From assembly GCF_001949145.1 (NCBI RefSeq), contig NW_019091554.1, positions 17,137-81,136 of the forward strand: a stretch of 64,000 nt of DNA. The letters are read 5' to 3'. The notes beneath the pieces are model-generated. The model saw only the letters and a program-made list of their open reading frames with translations, did not search any database and had not been told where the DNA came from. Positions 45,480-57,300 of the stretch are shown here, one piece after another. Origin of the DNA: Acanthaster planci (lineage: Eukaryota; Echinodermata; Asteroidea; Valvatida; Acanthasteridae). A program made the position numbers and the translations under genes. Every line of letters starts with the position of its first letter. Position 1 is the stretch's first letter.

Positions 45480-47060
45480 AAAAAGTCCTCCTGAAGCAAA
45501 GTTGTCTGCCTTTGGATTCCAATCTTGGCGTGGTAAAGGATTAGACGGTAGATAATGTGCCCTGTCATCCCGTCAGTTAACGATACCAAAATGTGTTCGT
45601 CATTTTCCTGAGGATGTCAAATACTTGAAGATAATCTTGTGAAGAAAGTGTGTGATCATTGTCAATAAGATGGGTGTCTCATCGTTCGCGATCACTGGCA
45701 ATTTGTATCTTTGTAATGCGAGCTTGGTCCGAAACTTTTCGTCTACTGTATCTTGTTCACCTGGTCTGCCTATACAGAATAGGCCTACTTAGAAGCGTCC
45801 CAACCAACAATTCTATAAAAACCCATTTTGAATAGTCAAATGTCAACACTTTCCTGAGAGGCAGTCCATCTTGCCGGACCTTTATCCACTTCTGCTTCTC
45901 GATATTGGTGTTGTACATCATGTTTCTTGACGGAGTTGAAAACGCAAAGGTTTGGTAGTTTTTAAAACTGGTTACTTATATTGACAGAGAAATAATTCGG
46001 ATTAAATAATATTCATCTATCTTTATGTTATGGTTTAGATTGTTAAAATTATTTTTCTCAAATACTGGTAAAACTGTAGTGTTTCCGACCTCTTAATTGT
46101 TCTCTGTCATCTTTCCAAAATCACCAATTTGTGCATTAGCGTCAGAATTTTGCCCATGAATGCTGTAGAATGGCTGTAGATCACATGGAAGATTATGTAT
46201 ATCAAAGAGATTTATGGAGTTCACCTTTGAATTTATACACTGGGATGGTGATAAAAGAAAATATCTGCACCTGCAAGTCCTTTCAAGAATTCCATATACG
46301 GACGCCCTGTGCACAAATCCCATGAGGATGGTCTGAAAAACTTTAAATGTTTTCTGAATTTGAGTTTTAAGAACATTTCATAGCTTTTAGATGGCTAATA
46401 GGTCACTGTAGAGGAAAATTAGTGGCGTCCATCTAAGGACTTCTTTCCTTTACGTTTTATGTTTGGAGCACATGTGGATTTCCTTCAGTTTGTAGCTGTT
46501 TCCTGCAACCTTCGCCGGTATTTCTCCCTTCCCCACCGGTCTTATCTTCATCCGTAACATCGTCACATTTTTCCTGGTCAAGCGCAGTTTCCTGAGGTTC
46601 AGAGTTTCTTGAGTGGTTTCTGCTCCTACTAAATCTCTAAACGCCTCCCGGATGCCATGGGTAGGGGCCTATTTATAAGAATGACACGGTGTTCAGGTTC
46701 CTTGTCGCTGAAGAGACATAATTTGCCTTTTAGCCCATTTTTTGTTCAGATGGCTTTTCCAAGGGGATCTCCACTTTTTTGCTACACCTCTTCGTTCTCA
46801 AAGTTGAAAGAGCCTTGCCACTCGTTCTATGGACAATTTAACCGGTTTTGCTGAGCAGGTGCCAACATGGGGTCCAAATTATAAACATCACTTTGGCGTA
46901 TCAGTTTCTGATGGATGAGTCTGTCTTGCAAATTCAAAGCATGCACCCTCTCAGGGTTTTGCAATCTCTTTGTTTCCACCACTGTGGTCGTATTCATTTT
47001 TTATTGTCTTCGGCCTGAAGGGGTTTGCACTGCCCTTGCACAAAGCCCATCTGCTACAGC
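45480..47060 (+). pseudogene. Unprocessed adhesion-GPCR pseudogene (GPS to TM7)
   Basis: Degraded copies of the intact GPCR's exons lie in order. GPS exon about 45480-45600 (ggattccaatcttgg, accaaaatgtgttcg). TM1 exon about 45610-45725 (cctgaggatgtcaaatactt, then aagaaagtgtgtgatcattg). TM2 exon 45877-45955 (tccacttctgcttctcgata, atcatgtttcttgacggagt). TM3 about 46150-46230 (atggctgtagatcacatg). TM5-6 exon 46495-46790 (tttcctgcaaccttcgccgg, aacgcctcccggatgccatg). TM7 46970-47045 (tgtggtcgtattcat, cttcggcctgaaggggtttg). Stops and frameshifts are present. Intron remnants are kept, so this is a duplicated gene, not a retrocopy. The TM4 exon was not found. The parent is probably the gene at 48348-62741 or a close paralogue. 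Confidence 0.85.
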
Positions 47061-48347
47061 TCAATTCCATTCTAAAAAGTCACAGGTCATAGCATATCAA
47101 CCTAAATATACAGTGCGGAGCACACTGACATTTCAACAAGAATAAAATGAATAATAGTAGATGAAAGAAGATTAACTTACGTTTCGTGAACTTTTCAATA
47201 ATTCATAATAATTGCAATAATGTTTTGTGTTAGGTACGTTTTTCTCAGGTGGTATTGCATAACAGCATAGCGTAGGGCACTCGTGGGACTGACTGTGCGG
47301 TCATTGTTCTTTTATAGTTTGAAATTTAACCACATGATTGAATTGCGTCTGGTTTTGCTCTTAGACTTGAAACTTCCCGTGGTAAACTGTTTTCAGTTGT
47401 ATCGTGTCATTGCAGGACGTCTACCTCTGCAAAGGGTTCAGTTTTCGGGAAATGTCGCATGTATTCAGGAAATCCCGACATCATTTCATCAATTATGATA
47501 ATTTTTATGATACTGGACCTTTTCCCTCGTTAGCAATGCATGGTTCATCATGGTGCTTTGATCGTTTCTTTATTTTGGTTCAAGTGATTCAGCGTCCTGT
47601 CTTTTTACAGTTAAAGATGAGCTTCGCTATATCTTGCTTTATCATTTCCTTCATTGTGTTGATATCTGTGTACACTATGGCGTACAATAGACAACACTTT
47701 TTGGTGATAAGCAAAAACAAAATTAAGCGGACTGTGAAGATTTTTCAGGATTTCCCAATGACTGAAATGTTTGCAATGTCGGTAAACAGGGAGAGCAATT
47801 TTATAAAGCCATATATACTGATGTAAGATGCTGCAAGAATTTGATTCAAATTACAGATGTACATCTTTATCATGAACATCGCCCCCTACAAAGTGTTTAT
47901 TGTGTAGCCCCCCCCCCATTATCTGATAATGATAGTGAACGTGGCGCAGGTTCACAGTGATCCAAGGCGCAATCGTTGCCAACTGGGGATTGGTACTTTC
48001 CCAACCCCGCTCATGGCTGATCCAAACAGGATCTCTGATCAGATCGGGTTTAGAGATGTTTCCGGTGGGATGTATGCCAACGGCAACAGGGTTTGCATAC
48101 AGGGACACGGAAACCCTGAACTTCACATTGTTTGTCCAACCCCATTTCCTGATACATGACACACATTGGCATAAGCGTCTCGAATTCCAACCAATTCCAA
48201 CAGTTCTTTGGTATATCCAAACAACGTGATGAGGAGGTTAATTGGAAGCGTTGTTATCAGCTAAGACTTTGATATTACACTTCGAGAGGTACAGCTGGAG
48301 AAAACTCTAAGATTTCAAGTCAAAACAGTGTCTGAATCTGAACTGCA
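47061..48347. other. Upstream flank of the GPCR gene
   Basis: Should contain the promoter of the adhesion GPCR. I see no clear TATA box. An open plus frame at 47404-47826 (140 codons) and the overlapping frames at 47851-48229 show no recognised domain. Confidence 0.45.
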
Positions 48348-51300
48348 ATGGAGTTGTGCGCAGTAAAATTGTGCGCTGTCCTCATTGTCTCGTGGGTATT
48401 TGCAATGCACGTCGAAGCAGTTGGTAAGTTTTCTCTTTGAGCCGAGACGCGTCAGCTTCCTCGTGGAGGAGCTGATATGAAGTAGTGGGATTACGTTGAT
48501 GGTGGGTGTTTGTGGTACGAAGGGGCTAGAGATGGTGGTTTACTGGATGGGGCCCTATTCACGTTATGATTCTTAGATCAATAGCAAAGTTTAGACCATA
48601 GGCTACTTTAACACCACTTGATAATTTTACTCCACTTGCTGATTTAAGCCAGCAGATTTTTTTTAAACTTATGGCTACTTTTTAAACCAACCGTTATTTG
48701 AGACCAATGACTACTCTTAGACAATATAGCTGCTTAAGGTCTACGTTGTGTGGTCATACCCCTGTCCAAATCTGCGGACTTTGACAAATTTTTCACGAAA
48801 AACAGATAAGATTGATATAAATATACGGCCAAGCCGTAGTAATCAGCATGGCTAGGCAATTTTGTGGTCATTAGAATTGGTCTGTCGTCGCCCACACCTG
48901 GTCACAAAGTGATGAATGTTATAGAGAAACACAAATGTTAACAAGGAGAAATTAGTTTCCTGTGTGAAAGACACTGAGAAAAGAGTGGACATATTTTTTT
49001 TTCAAAATTTTACAGAATTCTGTGGAGTCCCTCTCGGTATGGAAGACGGTCGTATTCCGGACTCGAGCATTACGGCATCAAGTACATTTACGCCGACCAC
49101 CTGCTTAACGCGCAACGCGAGGCTCAACAACCCCGGATCCCCGTGGACTGAAAGTGGTTGGTGCCCGTCTAATTCGGACAGGACCAACCCGTGGCTGCAA
49201 GTGGACCTACAGCGACCGACAAAGATCGAAGGAGTGATTATGCAAGGCGTTGTGGGAGGCCTGGGCGTCACAGCGTACCAGGTGCAGTACAGCAACAATC
49301 AGACCGGGTGGCGTTACGTTGGCCAAAACGAAATGGGTTCTGGCATAGTTGAGGTAAGAGAGTACAGACAACTTCATTCATGGAGGAAGGACATAGAAGG
49401 AATTACAACTCTGGTACTTTAAAGTGATCGATGATCGCGATCGGCGCCACCCAGTCAGACGAGTAATAGAAATCATTCCCAAAATGCCTGATTGCTGCCT
49501 GCAGCTTAGCCGAGCAAGTAGGGCAGTGGCGTAACTAGGGGGAAGGGGGCAGGGGCATCCCCCACAGCAGATCCCTGTGCCCCCGGGTGACCCCCCCCCT
49601 TGAAATCGTCGTTGGGTTTATATAGCTGTATATAGCTGTATGCAGCTGCTGCTTGTTTTCTTGTGGTGCCCCTTTGTAATGCCCCCAGTCATTTAACCCT
49701 AGTTACACCACTGAAGTGGGGCCAGTAACATCCTAGCGATGAATGTGGTAGGCCTATCATTTTTTTGCAACTAACTATACCTAATCACTTTGACCAAGAA
49801 ATAAAGAACCTCTACCGTTATACTTTATTTTTTCCATCGTGAATAAACTTTTCTTTTTGATACACTATCCATTATCTATTCAGTGTTTGTAATTTCATTT
49901 TTTCCCTCCGAAACATCAGTTTTCAAAGACTTGGTACCAGTTTGGCAAAGACTGGCCAAAAACATGTTGACCACCACTGGAAGTTCATAACAATCAAAAT
50001 GTGCAACTTCATCACAATGAGTGATCATGAGATCTCTTATGTACACTTTTATATAAATGCCGTGATAAAAATGATTCAAATAAAAGCTCAAAATCTTTCA
50101 AACAAGTTGGCGATTTATTCCAAGAAAAATTCAGAAGAAAGCGATCGAGAAGGGCAGTAACTGCACGTGAACATTCAGGGCACACGGCAACACAAGCAAC
50201 CGCTCAAGAATTAACTTTAATATTGTTATGAGATTATACCAAACACCAACGAAGACATGAATATTCAATTTCCTTTACTTCACGACAAAAGGTTTGAAAT
50301 GCGGATTACCAGCGAAATAATGCGGAGACAATCATAGGGTTCAAATGGGGTCTCATAGTTGTGAAATACATCATGCGCAGCAAGCGCTAGCTGCGCTCTG
50401 GCTATGGACATACCGGGCATGCCACAGAGAGGTAATCGGCCAGATGTTATATATTAAAGTCCAGTTATATATTAAACTCCTACTGTGTCCTTCATGCTGT
50501 AACTTTGGTCTGTATACAGTAGCAACAGAACTCCATTAGGAAGCGTAATGATACAACATAAAGATCTTGTCAAAGGGTTTCAAATTCAGTCGTTTCTGAA
50601 AGTGTGAAAGTTAGTTTTTCTATTCAACTTTAGCTGTGGTCCTTTCATTACTGAAGAAAAGCTGTCTTAACACTTAATTGTATAATTGTGGTCCAATGTG
50701 GACCCGGGTCTTTTGCGGTCTATGCTTCAGTCATTACTGAAGAAGAGCTATGGTGACATTTAATTGTACCATTGCAGTCCAATGCGGACCCGGGTCTATT
50801 GCGGTCTATGCTCCAGTCATTACTGAAGAAGAGCTATCATTACATTTAATTGTACCATTGCGGTCCAATGCAGACCCCGGNNNNNNNNNNNNNNNNNNNN
50901 NNNNNNNNNNNNNNNNNNNNNNNNNNNNNNNNNNNNNNNNNNNNNNNNNNNNNNNNNNNNNNNNNNNNNNNNNNNNNNNNNNNNNNNNNNNNNNNNNNNN
51001 NNNNNNNNNNNNNNNNNNNNNNNNNNNNNNNNNNNNNNNNNNNNNNNNNNNNNNNNNNNNNNNNNNNNNNNNNNNNNNNNNNNNNNNNNNNNNNNNNNNN
51101 NNNNNNNNNNNNNNNNNNNNNNNNNNNNNNNNNNNNNNNNNNNNNNNNNNNNNNNNNNNNNNNNNNNNNNNNNNNNNNNNNNNNNNNNNNNNNNNNNNNN
51201 NNNNNNNNNNNNNNNNNNNNNNNNNNNNNNNNNNNNNNNNNNNNNNNNNNNNNNNNNNNNNNNNNNNNNNNNNNNNNNNNNNNNNNNNNNNNNNNNNNNN

Positions 51301-54300
51301 NNNNNNNNNNNNNNNNNNNNNNNNNNNNNNNNNNNNNNNNNNNNNNNNNNNNNNNNNNNNNNNNNNNNNNNNNNNNNNNNNNNNNNNNNNNNNNNNNNNN
51401 NNNNNNNNNNNNNNNNNNNNNNNNNNNNNNNNNNNNNNNNNNNNNNNNNNNNNNNNNNNNNNNNNNNNNNNNNNNNNNNNNNNNNNNNNNNNNNNNNNNN
51501 NNNNNNNNNNNNNNNNNNNNNNNNNNNNNNNNNNNNNNNNNNNNNNNNNNNNNNNNNNNNNNNNNNNNNNNNNNNNNNNNNNNNNNNNNNNNNNNNNNNN
51601 NNNNNNNNNNNNNNNNNNNNNNNNNNNNNNNNNNNNNNNNNNNNNNNNNNNNNNNNNNNNNNNNNNNNNNNNNNNNNNNNNNNNNNNNNNNNNNNNNNNN
51701 NNNNNNNNNNNNNNNNNNNNNNNNNNNNNNNNNNNNNNNNNNNNNNNNACTGAAGAAGAGCTACGGCGACATTTAATTGTATCATTGCGGTCCAATGTGG
51801 ACCCGGGTCTATTGCGGTCTATGCTTCAGTCATTACTGAAGAAGAGCTATCATTACATCTAATTGTATCATTGCGGTCAAATGTTGACTCCATATGCATC
51901 TCTAACTACGATAACTAAATGTGTGCCCCTCCTTTGTACATTTCAAGTACATGAATACATCCTTAGGGTAACTTACTATACCCCAACGGGTGCGCAAAGG
52001 GTGTTTCTACCTTGCACTGGAGATCTCAAAACATTTTATGCACACTAAAGGCCAGTTTATTTCACAGGCAAACGTGAAACTGAAGTGAGTTTGACGTCAC
52101 GAAATAATTGCAGTGTAGTTTTGCTCGAGTTGAAATATGTTCAACTTCTGCGAATTCGCAGGGCGAATATTTTGATTTGACATCACAAATCCGGAATTGT
52201 ATTCGCTTTCACATGAAGTAGCGGCCGTTCATCATTGGCGCGAAAGCGAATTCAAACGCGAAATTATTATCATTCGTCACTTTTTTTTTCTGGCAGACAT
52301 TTAGGACTAACGTCGGCTCTTCTGGACCTCCCGTGACACACTTGTTTCCCAGTCCCGTAAAAGCACGTTATATCCGCATCAGACCAACAGAGTATAATCT
52401 GTTGCCAGCGATAAGAATGGAGCTCATTGGTTGCCAAGTACTAGGTGGGTATCAAGTTGATTTCATAGACTAACAGGAATTTGAAAAAAAAAACAAGACT
52501 TTTCACGTACACACGGGAAATACTGAAGTGAAACATAGGAACAACAGTAGTGGATGCCAAAGTAATTTACCATACAGTGAAAAAATTGAATTTGATTAAC
52601 AAACATAATGACAACTCTAATCGTTTGATCGTGCATTCGAAGAGCCACAGGCCGTACTCATCAGGCCAAATATGTTCAGGGTTGAGCTACTCGTTGTGTC
52701 TTGGTTTTGTGGTATTTCGTTTGTCAGGGATTTCCAGTCCTGTTAGAAATTAACACTAAAGGGTGGGCTTTTTCGCATATGCATCCCCCTTTTTGTTTTT
52801 GTACATTTCTTTTTGCCTTTTCACAACCTACGTTTAGTTCACTTCGGAGGTATGTTTAAGGTGCACTTTAAACTCGAAACGTTTAATGAAAAAGGAAAAT
52901 ATTAACACTGTTCCTGTTATTTTGGATGAATGTACACAGACTGCCCAAGCAACATTACTCAATTTGCTGAAATCAGCAGCACAGCAGTTCCCGTGTCTTG
53001 GGAGGAGCCACCTACAGCCGATTCGTTGCCTTGGAATGCCACCCATCGCCCTGGTGACTTGTTCCCCGTAGGAAGCGTCACTGAAGTCGCTTACACTGCT
53101 CAAAACGATGAAGAAGGAAGTTTCATTTCTTGCAGCTTCACTGTGGCTGTGACAGGTCAGTAAACCTCCATCAAAATCACTATATACAAGATTTCTTACT
53201 CTGCAAGAACTAGCCAGCTGTACAGCAGAAACAGTTGACGTGCAAGAAAGGCGTATGTCCAATGTCAAACTTAATGTTTCTTTTTTTCCCACTCTTTTAG
53301 TATATGAAAGGGTCTTGAAATTCTACACACATTAAAAATCACTAAGTACATCGAACAGAGGCAGTCTTGCAAAACGAAAATTAAAATGTGATACAAAACT
53401 CAACCCATTTGCTCAAATTTCACCACAAAGCCCTTCACAAAGACAACACAATAACGAACTACGTTGCTGCGATTAATATGTTCGTTGTCTGGTTAAATAA
53501 CAGAAGATTGAACTTGAATAAACACAATTTCTAGTGCACTCTTCCAATATTTGACGTATTTGATGTACTCCTTAGGGGTTGACATCACGTGTCCGGGAAA
53601 TGTCTCTGTCTCCACAAATGTCAACAACTTTGCCAATGTCTCGTGGCCTCTGCCAAGGCTCAGATTCAGTGGCGTCAATCCAGATGTCAGAGTCATAAGC
53701 AATTACGAGCCTGGACAGGGCTTCACCATCGGGACGACGCTCGTCACGTACAGGATTCCAGAAACAAAGGCTGAATGTCAGTTTTATGTGAGCGTATTAG
53801 GTAAGAATCGAAGTGGCATAGTTCATGGGTGCATGGTGTATGTAGAGTCAGCTTTTTGGGGGTGTAACGTATGTATGTGTTATCTTTACTATTTCAGATA
53901 ATCAGCCTCCCGTCATAAGAGACTGTCCTGATGACGTAATTGTCCCCGTCAACTCGTCATCCGGCCAACTGTCCGTCAGTTGGAGTCCTCCTTCGATCTC
54001 TGACAACTCTGGCCGTGACATACAGCTAACATTTAAGTGCAGAGCAACCACACCAACTGAATGCAACGAAGCTGGAGAGGGAACCTTCTCGGTCGGCATT
54101 ACCACAGTGATCTATAAAGCTCAAGACCAGAGTGGTATAGAGAGTGTTTGCCAATTCACTGTTAATGTAACAGGTTGGTATAAGCAAAACCTTGAAAGTG
54201 GTGTTCTTTGCACCGATACTTAAGACGGTGACAGCAGCTTCAGTGTTTGTCCTTAAACTGAACAATTTTTTTCCAAGAATTTGCATCAAGGGTTCTCTTC

Positions 54301-57300
54301 CTCTCTGACTTATAGTTGTGAATCTTGCCTGCCCGCAAAATGTGACAGTAACACCCAATCCTGGGTCTTCAAGAGCGAGCGTAAGCTGGCCAGAACCGAT
54401 ACTAACTGGATGGGATGGACCAACGAATGTCGCCTCGAATTTCAACCCCGGTGATATGTTCTCAATAGGGGCTGAGAAAGTTGTCTATCGGCACAGATTT
54501 GAGGCATTTAGCTTCGAATGTTCTTTCTTTGTGCAGGTTTTAGGTGAGTTGAGCAGCTTGAGAAGCTGAGTGAAGAATTCTGATAACGTGACGCCATGAT
54601 GTGTATACTTTACGCGTCTGTGATTAATCTTGCTAAAAAAGGGCAGAAACAAGAGTTATAACATGTACTTTGTTTTCAACGCAATTGGAAGGGATTTAGC
54701 CATTTCCCCATAAGGCCAATAAATTGTCAACGAATATCTTTACCCATTGTTTCAATTAAATCGCTGCAATCCATTTGAGACAAACTTCACTCTGATTGTA
54801 GAAGCAATTTCCCAAACAAACTGTTCCAGATAATGAACCTCCGGAGATCAATGGCTGCCCTGATGATGTCATCATTCCTGTTGGCTCATCGTCCAGTCGG
54901 GTGCCTCATGTGTGGACACCTCCTTTGATCACTGATCAAGGAGAAGTCAATGTGTCGTTCAGTTGCCAGGCACTAGCTCCCACTGAGTGTTACCAGGCTG
55001 GTGATGGAATTTTCTCCGAAGGCATTACCATAGTGATGTACAAAGCTCAGGACCAGTCAGGCAATGAAAACGTTTGTAGATTCGTTATCGAGGTTACTGG
55101 TAGGTGACAATACTTCCCTGTTTTAAAATTGAAAGATTTGCTTGCAAGCTCATGTGTGAATAAAATATAGTTCACATGTCGGCATAAATTTACGAAATGG
55201 ATATATCAGCTCTGTGGTCGCTCCTAAGATTTATTTTCATGTTTTCTTTAGTCGTGAATCTTGTCTGTCCAGCAAACGTGACAGCCTTTGCCAATCCTGG
55301 TTCGACAAGAACCAGTGTGAACTGGATGGAACCAGACCTTATTGGATGGAACAGACCAACAAATCTCACCTCCAGTGCCAACCCTGGCGCTGTATTTATG
55401 ATAGGAACTCATAGGGTTTCCTATCAGCAGTGGTTTGGAGAGTACAACTTGCGTCTCGGTTGTTCTTTCTTTATTGTGGTAGTTGGTAAGTAAATTGATT
55501 TATTTTGGCTTTTAAATTTGTATAAAATGAACAATGACCTTTTTCAAGTTTACTAAAGTCATAAAATACCAATATCGATAATAGTTGTCATAATATGATT
55601 TTTTGTACATTGAAATAATTGTCATTAACCTGTTAGTATCAAAACATATTTACGCATTTGCAAGCAATCATAAACATATTAAATCGTTGTATTTACTTTA
55701 GATAACCAACCTCCAGTCATCACAAGCTGTCCTAATGACATAATTGTCCCCGTCAACTCGTCATCCAGTCAGCAATCCGTCAGTTGGTTTCCTCCCTCGA
55801 TCTCTGACAACTCTGGCCGTGACATAGAGGTGACACTGGATTGCCTGGCAACCGCACCCACTGAATGTAACGAAGCTGGAGAGGGAACCTTCTCGGTTGG
55901 GAATACCACGGTGATCTATAAAGCTCAAGACCAGAGTGGCACGGAGAGCATTTGCCAGTTCACTGTTATTGTAAAAGGTTCGTCTAAAAACCTTCGTTGT
56001 GCTGTTCCTTGCAACGATGCTTAAGAAGGTTACAGGAGCGTCAGTGTTTGTCCTTACACCAAGCTAAATTCATTGAAATATTTGCATCAAGGGAACTAAT
56101 AAAACATACCCTTCTTGTTTGGCTTAGTTGCAAATTTTGTCTGCCCACCAAATGTGACAGTCACGCTCAACCCTGGGTCTTCAAGAACGAGTGCAAGCTG
56201 GCCACAACCGGTACTAGCTGGATGGGATGGACCAACGAATGTCACGTCAAATTTCAAGCCCGGCGATATGTTCACGATAGGGACTGAGAAAGTTGACTAT
56301 CGGAGCAGTTTCGAGTTGTATAACTTCCAGTGTTCTTTCTTTGTGCATGTTTTAGGTAGGTTGTGCAGTTAATTTGAGAAACTATCTGAACAGATCTGAT
56401 AAGGTGACCTCATTATCTGTACGCATAACAAGTGTCTGTGATTAACCTTGTAAAATATCGCAAAAATACGATTAATAATAATGGGGCCTTCGTAATCAAC
56501 GTATTTGGAAAGGATTTAGCAAGGTCTGTATAAAGCCAACAAATTGTCAATGAAACTACGGCCATTTCATTGCCATCATCCAATACGGGCGTTTCACAGT
56601 AGTGCTACTCCAAGCGTTTGCAAGGCGTTGGCCAATCAAAAACTGCGAAATCTGTCGACCTAATGTGTGTTTGGAACTGGGTCGACAGATTTCGTGCGTT
56701 GTGGTTGTATAACGCGTTGCAAACTCTTGGAGGTGCACTATTGTGAATCTCCCGTGTTGAGACAAACTTCATTTTATTAATGGAAGCAATTTCCCAAACA
56801 AACTGTGCCAGATATTGAACCTCCGGAGATCATTAGCTGCCCCGATGACGTCATCATCCCTGTCGGTTCATCGTCCAGTTGGGTGCCTCATGTGTGGACA
56901 CCTCCTTTGATCACTGATCAAGGAGAAGTCAATGTGTTGTTCATATGCCAAGCACTAGCTCCCATTGAGTGTAACCAGGCTGGTAGTGGAACTTTCTCTG
57001 AAGGCGTTAACACAGTGATGTACAAAGCTCAGGACCAGTCAGGGAACGAAAATGTCTGTAGATTTGTCATTCAAGTCACTGGTAGGTTGACGTATTTCGA
57101 TGTTTTGAAATTCTTTCATTTGCTTGTATAGTTCATGTGTTAGTTCAACAAATATGTCAGGTTTCAGATACAAATACAGATACATGTAGGTTCAACAAAT
57201 ATGTCAGATACAAATACAGATACATGCTAGAAGGTCTCTCAACAGATCAATTTTCTTGTTTTGTGTAGTTGTGGATCTTGTCTGCCCAGAAAACATGACG

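Larger units (their letters stand above)
48348..52444 (+). other. GPCR exons 1-3: signal peptide and F5/8C (discoidin) domain
   Basis: Exons 48348-48423, 49016-49353 and 52297-52444. Exon 2 begins CGVPLGMEDGRIPDSSITAS and carries NPWLQVDLQRPTKIEGVIMQ and VTAYQVQYSNNQTGW. Exon 3 supplies the C-terminal strand KARYIRIRPTEYN and the closing MELIGC. The usual aromatic W in 'PT.W' is Y here. Intron 2 (2943 bp) holds a MITE and the 86-bp satellite with the assembly gap. Confidence 0.92.

Noticed and set aside
47404-47826. 140-codon plus-strand frame upstream of the GPCR
   Set aside because: Hydrophobic stretch but no signal/domain pattern, no homology I recognise and typical AT-rich composition; likely chance.
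50750-51862. Very long open frames (300-370 codons) on both strands
   Set aside because: They run through 868 Ns of an assembly gap; the flanking sequence is an 86-bp satellite and not coding.
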